Part shown: in pieces, positions 60,653 through 64,000 of the stretch
How positions within the stretch are numbered: position 1 is the first letter of the stretch
Layout of the letters: every line of letters starts with the position of its first letter
Source: Salinisphaera hydrothermalis C41B8
GTDB taxonomy: Bacteria; Pseudomonadota; Gammaproteobacteria; Nevskiales; Salinisphaeraceae
Direction: 5' to 3'
Length of the DNA stretch: 64,000 nucleotides
Assembly (NCBI RefSeq): GCF_000732535.1
Contig: NZ_APNK01000006.1
Coordinates: 100,042-164,041 of the forward strand
The notes under the pieces: generated by a model
What the model was told of the DNA's origin: nothing
Databases searched by the model: none
The model's input: only the letters and a program-made list of their open reading frames with translations
Program-made: the position numbers and the translations under genes

Positions 60653-61921
60653 ATGGCTCAGAACCTCCTCTCTGTCCGCAAGATTGAAGCCGCCCAGCCT
60701 CAGCCAAAGGCATACCTGCTGCGGGATGGCGGCTCTCTCTTCCTGCGCGTCCAGCCTAACGGCAGCAAGCTCTGGTGGTTTCGCTATCGGCTAGGTGGCG
60801 TGGCGCAGACTTACTCCATCGGTATTTTTCCGAAGGTCACGCTCGAAGCCGCGCGGACTGAACGTGATTGGGCCCGCGGCCTGGTGAAGAAGGGACTCGA
60901 TCCCATCCTTGAGAAGAAATCCCAGATTGCTGCCCAGGTCGACAGCAACGAGCAGACGTTCGAAGTCATCGCACGCGATTGGATGCGCGCGAACTCGGAC
61001 TGGAGTGACTACTACGCTAAGCAGGTTGAGAACTATCTGACGAAAGACGTGTTCCCAAAGATCGGCAGGCTTCCGATCACTTCGATCAAGGCATCACATC
61101 TGCGTCCGGTCATCAAGGTCGTGGAAGCGCGCGGGGCCCAAAGCGTGGCTATCTTGATTCGGCAATGGGTCGGGCAAATATTTAGATATGCAGCCGCAAA
61201 CGGTATCTGCGAATACGATCCGACATCGCTACTGAAGGGACTAGTGAAGCGGCCGCCAGTTCGTCATAACCCGCCGCTAAAGTGGGCCGAGGTGCCTGTC
61301 TTCCTCAACAAGCTTAATGGTTGGTCAGGCTTTCGGACAACGGAAATTGCCTTGCGGCTGGTTGCGCTTACTTTTGTTCGCACGGTCGAGATCCGTAGAG
61401 CCACGTGGGATCAGTTCGACCTCGATAGCGCGATATGGGAAGTGCCCGCCAAGAACATGAAGATGCGCCGGCCTCACCTGGTATTTCTATCGAAGCAGGC
61501 TGTCGCTTTGTTGCGAGAGCTGGAAACGTTGACGGGGGCAGGACAACTACTTTTCCCAAACAACCGTCGTCCCAAAGAACCTATGTCGGCCACCACACTG
61601 AACCGCGTGCTAGAGCGGCTCGGTTATGGCGGCCAATTCTCCACACACGGTTTTCGTTCGACCGCTACAACAATCCTTGGCTTGCTAGGCTACCCTGAGA
61701 ATCGTGTAGATCTGCAGCTTGCACACCAGAAAAAGAAAGATACGTCGCGCGCATCCTACGACCACACGAAGTACGTAAGTTCCAGGCGTATGATCATGCA
61801 GGATTGGGCAGACATCCTGGATGCCCTGGAACGCGGCGATTCGGTCGATAAAATCACCAAGGACTTCGGGCCAATGTCCAAACGGCGTGCCGCATTGCTC
61901 AAGATAATCGAACGTGAGTAA
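60653..61921 (+). CDS. int: Tyrosine recombinase / integrase, P4-type with DUF4102 domain
   Basis: 422 residues. The N-terminal DUF4102 arm-binding domain (LRDGGSLFLRVQPNGSKLWWFRYR, YSIGIFPKVTLEAAR) is followed by the SAM-like domain and the catalytic domain with Arg in FVRTVEIRRATWDQFD, His-x2-Arg in STHGFRSTATTIL, and nucleophile Tyr in RASYDHTKYV. P4-type integrases usually insert genomic islands into tRNA 3' ends; here the gene lies 118 bp after a truncated trpG. It marks the left end of the element and is transcribed away from the junction. Confidence 0.94.
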   Translation: MAQNLLSVRKIEAAQPQPKAYLLRDGGSLFLRVQPNGSKLWWFRYRLGGVAQTYSIGIFPKVTLEAARTERDWARGLVKKGLDPILEKKSQIAAQVDSNEQTFEVIARDWMRANSDWSDYYAKQVENYLTKDVFPKIGRLPITSIKASHLRPVIKVVEARGAQSVAILIRQWVGQIFRYAAANGICEYDPTSLLKGLVKRPPVRHNPPLKWAEVPVFLNKLNGWSGFRTTEIALRLVALTFVRTVEIRRATWDQFDLDSAIWEVPAKNMKMRRPHLVFLSKQAVALLRELETLTGAGQLLFPNNRRPKEPMSATTLNRVLERLGYGGQFSTHGFRSTATTILGLLGYPENRVDLQLAHQKKKDTSRASYDHTKYVSSRRMIMQDWADILDALERGDSVDKITKDFGPMSKRRAALLKIIERE

Positions 61922-62973
61922 CCGCCGGCTCGCAGCCTCCATCCTCAGGCTGTGATACGCGCTTCACGAACCAGGGTTCGCCCAGATACTGAAGATCAGC
62001 GACCGCGACACGATCACGGGCGGAGTTTCGGTACAAGCATCCAGCGCTGGCGACGCCAGATTCGTGAGAATGCCCGCATCCGAGTCGAGATCAGCTCGAT
62101 CGGGTGAGCTATGTCCTGGATATCCATAAGGCGCGGCGCATCCTCTTTCCCGACAACCGTCAACGAATACGTGGATTTATCGGCCGATCAACATGCCGAT
62201 TGAAATTGAACGCGATTCATCGCCATCAAGACTCTCCCCGTGTCTGTTAAGGCCTTATTATTCAAACCCGCTGGGTCATATCATGAGCCAGCTGACTTTC
62301 CGAATTAATCAAGAACGTATTTGACGTTGCCCGTCACCGGACTGCGGCTCTTGTCGCTACTAAGTATAACCCGTTCCGCCATCTCGAATTATAGATCCGA
62401 ACAATCGATTGCCGTCGCACGACGAGCAGTGAATCGTTGATCGCACTCTTGCCGGCTCACCCGAGCTGACTACAGGCCGATATCTCCCCTTATCTGGACT
62501 GTGCTGCGTCTTAGTAGGCACTGATGGATAAGCACGCCTGCTCGCCTAACCAGTATCGGCTACCTATTTCTTTTTTCGTCTGCTGTAAGACCAGACTGAC
62601 AACATTCAGACATAAATCTTATTTTATCTATTACTTGCATATGACAGCAATCATCGTGCATCCATGACCGGTCTGGACTGACAGCCATCCTGATATTAGT
62701 CAGGCATCAAGCCGTATTTCACTGGTCTTCACCCGGACTGTCACTTATATCGAGACTGCAAAATTCTCACTTCCAGCCATAGCCGAACGGTCTTATGTGG
62801 TCAGCGTTTCTGAACTGTTCGTGAGCCAAGACACTCATGTCACCCATGATGAATGGCGTCGTTGACAATTATGCATATGTTTTGCGCTTTTTTAGCACAC
62901 AGCAGTTCAACGCCAAAAGCAGTCCACACAAACCCAACGGAGAGACGCAAACACGAAAACGAGGGAGATTCAC
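61922..62973. other. 1.05-kb stretch of the element without a supported gene
   Basis: Both strands are broken by many stops and composition is uneven: mixed GC up to about 62,170, AT-rich afterwards. A 25-codon frame near 62,030-62,107 (SIQRWRRQIRENARIR) looks vaguely like a helix-turn-helix but is too short to claim. This may be decayed element DNA or contain non-coding RNA; I cannot identify either. Confidence 0.45.
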
Positions 62974-63726
62974 ATGCCCACGAGATCCTGGGAGACAACG
63001 GGCCAAAAGGTGTTCTACCGTCCGATCGAGGCCGGCATCCGATGGAGCGGACTGTTAGCACACGAGCAACGGATTCTCGAAGTCGTCGGCACGCGACCGC
63101 TTCTCGAGCCCAACGCGTTTCCCGAATGGCCAGCTCTTCACTTGAACACCGAACGGATCGTCGACGCCCTCGTCAACGGCGATCTGGTTTATGGGAAAAA
63201 TGGCATCACGTGCCACGATCCGACGCTGATCGATTCACCCGACCTGACCGTCCGCCACGTAGATCTGAAAGCCTGGATGGCCGACTTCTATCCCGGCGAG
63301 AAACCCGCTTTTCTCTTCAGTGGTGTGGAACGCCGTCTGCATACGGCGATCAGCGCGGAGGCTGTTCAAGCGTTGCTCGCTGACCATGAGGCCTTGAAGA
63401 TCCGCCTGGCCCATCAAACCGAGGCGTCGAAGCAGCTCCAGTCAGATCTTGAAACGCTTCACCAAAAGCATGAAGCAGACGTGCAGCGGACCCAACGAGC
63501 ACAACAACCGAGCCGCCGCAGCGAATCAACCTATCTCAATATTGTCGCCGGTCTTTTGACTTTATTGCTTGGGCATTCACCGTCCGGCCACCCGTACTCG
63601 AGCTTCAACACCCAGGACGCCGTCATCAGCGCCATGATCGCGCATCACGGCGACCGACTCGGCATATCCCAGAGCACACTGGAGAACAAATTCGCCAAAG
63701 CGAAGCAGCACATGCAAGGCAATTGA
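62974..63726 (+). CDS. Unknown element-borne coiled-coil protein
   Basis: 250 residues from an ATG preceded by GGGAG. No known domain can be named. The order is a soluble N-terminal part (about 1-125), a coiled coil (about 130-175, LADHEALKIRLAHQTEASKQ then LQSDLETLHQKHEADVQ), a short hydrophobic helix (YLNIVAGLLTLLLG) and a helix-rich tail LGISQSTLENKFAKAKQHMQ. I have an impression that tails like this (NIVAGLL...DRLGIS..TL..KF..AK) recur in proteins carried near integrases in many proteobacteria. A DNA-related role for the tail is a guess. Confidence 0.7.
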   Translation: MPTRSWETTGQKVFYRPIEAGIRWSGLLAHEQRILEVVGTRPLLEPNAFPEWPALHLNTERIVDALVNGDLVYGKNGITCHDPTLIDSPDLTVRHVDLKAWMADFYPGEKPAFLFSGVERRLHTAISAEAVQALLADHEALKIRLAHQTEASKQLQSDLETLHQKHEADVQRTQRAQQPSRRSESTYLNIVAGLLTLLLGHSPSGHPYSSFNTQDAVISAMIAHHGDRLGISQSTLENKFAKAKQHMQGN

Positions 63727-63844
63727 CTTGTCCAGTCCCTATCTGGGGTCGCTGATACCCCATTGACGGTTTCTTTTGCTGCTGAGATCTATTGAATGGA
63801 GGTCACGTCCGAATAACGTCAAGGAGCACCCAGGAGTGACCGTC

Positions 63845-64000
63845 ATGTCCGACACAACCGCTTCCATCCCTACTGAGCGCCGCATCCTGCGCCGCGCCGA
63901 AGTCGAAGCTAAAACAGGCTTCAAGCGCGCCCATATCGTAAGCATCCGGCCGCTACCGCTACCGCTTGACGCGACCGGCGCCGGTCAGGCCGATGGGGCC
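63845..64000 (+). CDS. AlpA-like regulator, partial (window edge), possibly frameshifted
   Basis: 52 codons, open to the window end. The first 30 (ERRILRRAEVEAKTGFKRAHI) match AlpA/prophage regulator N-termini, where RRxEVEAxTGFKRxHIY is typical. Codons after that (VSIRPLPLPLDATGAGQADG) do not continue the pattern, while another frame gives PAPVRPMG, close to the expected FPAPVRLGPMA. So a small indel between about 63,940 and 63,975 probably broke the frame. AlpA-type proteins activate integrase and excision genes of P4-like elements, which fits the location. Confidence 0.6.
   Translation, partial: MSDTTASIPTERRILRRAEVEAKTGFKRAHIVSIRPLPLPLDATGAGQADGA

Noticed and set aside
1..64000. CRISPR array, tRNA or rRNA genes
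   Set aside because: No regularly spaced direct repeats and no cloverleaf or rRNA landmark sequences were seen; a tRNA or covariance scan would be decisive for short RNAs.

Overview
This is a GC-rich chromosomal window, roughly 65% G+C by eye, from a gammaproteobacterium. The gene content fits an aerobic, hydrocarbon-using, probably marine or halophilic member of the class: alkB with rubredoxin and its reductase, a class Ia ribonucleotide reductase with two ATP-cone domains, DbpA, SixA and an MCE lipid transporter. A Salinisphaera-like genus is a guess from gene content only; no rRNA or tRNA gene is present to settle it.

Layout. 0-7 kb: a histidine kinase/response regulator/PepSY block, then exported or envelope proteins (Met/Gly/Tyr-rich protein, SH3-domain protein, SOUL lipoprotein), a DUF4432 sugar-epimerase-like protein and an MgtC/DUF4010 membrane protein. 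7-15 kb: an ArsR-regulated alcohol dehydrogenase pair, an unrecognised three-gene membrane cassette ending in a BNR-repeat protein, dbpA and a lipoprotein. 15-19 kb: an RND pump subunit without its partner. 19-22 kb: GST, a membrane-anchored Mrr-type nuclease and an HNH nuclease with an N-terminal EVE-like domain. 22-28 kb: sulfur metabolism (metY, sseA), a collapsed MetE-like pseudogene, FKBP, an MFS transporter and an outer-membrane barrel. 28-34 kb: DUF5062, a NERD protein, a C45-peptidase/CopG pair, a RAYT transposase and a truncated IS30. 34.1-36.9 kb: a markedly AT-rich inserted cassette of a DGQHR (DndB-like) protein, an unknown protein and a Dam-type adenine methylase. 36.9-41.5 kb: nrdA-nrdB with two NrdR boxes and a DnaA box. 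41.7-45 kb: sixA, VIT1/CCC1 iron/manganese transporter, FAD oxidoreductase, DedA and a pair of REP elements. 45.2-49.8 kb: alkB, rubA and rubB divergent from an aldehyde dehydrogenase, together the alkane to alkanal to fatty-acid route. 50-51.7 kb: a symmetrical ~500-bp repeat element and prpB. 51.7-56.1 kb: an ankyrin-like protein and a four-gene MCE/Mla-type ABC transporter. 56.2-60.5 kb: purC, a CopD-like protein, rpe, a candidate trp leader and trpE. 60.5 kb to the end: trpG is cut after its ninth codon and followed by a P4-type integrase, a long non-coding stretch, an unknown coiled-coil protein and the start of an AlpA-like regulator, which is the left end of an integrated genetic element.

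The best candidates for something undescribed are the AT-rich DGQHR/unknown/Dam cassette between mobile-element remains, the three-gene membrane/BNR cassette at 8.8-12.9 kb, and the element that splits trpG from trpE. Several regulatory structures also deserve checking: an NrdR double box with four-turn spacing, two consecutive terminators between alkB and rubA, and a Trp-rich leader peptide before trpE.
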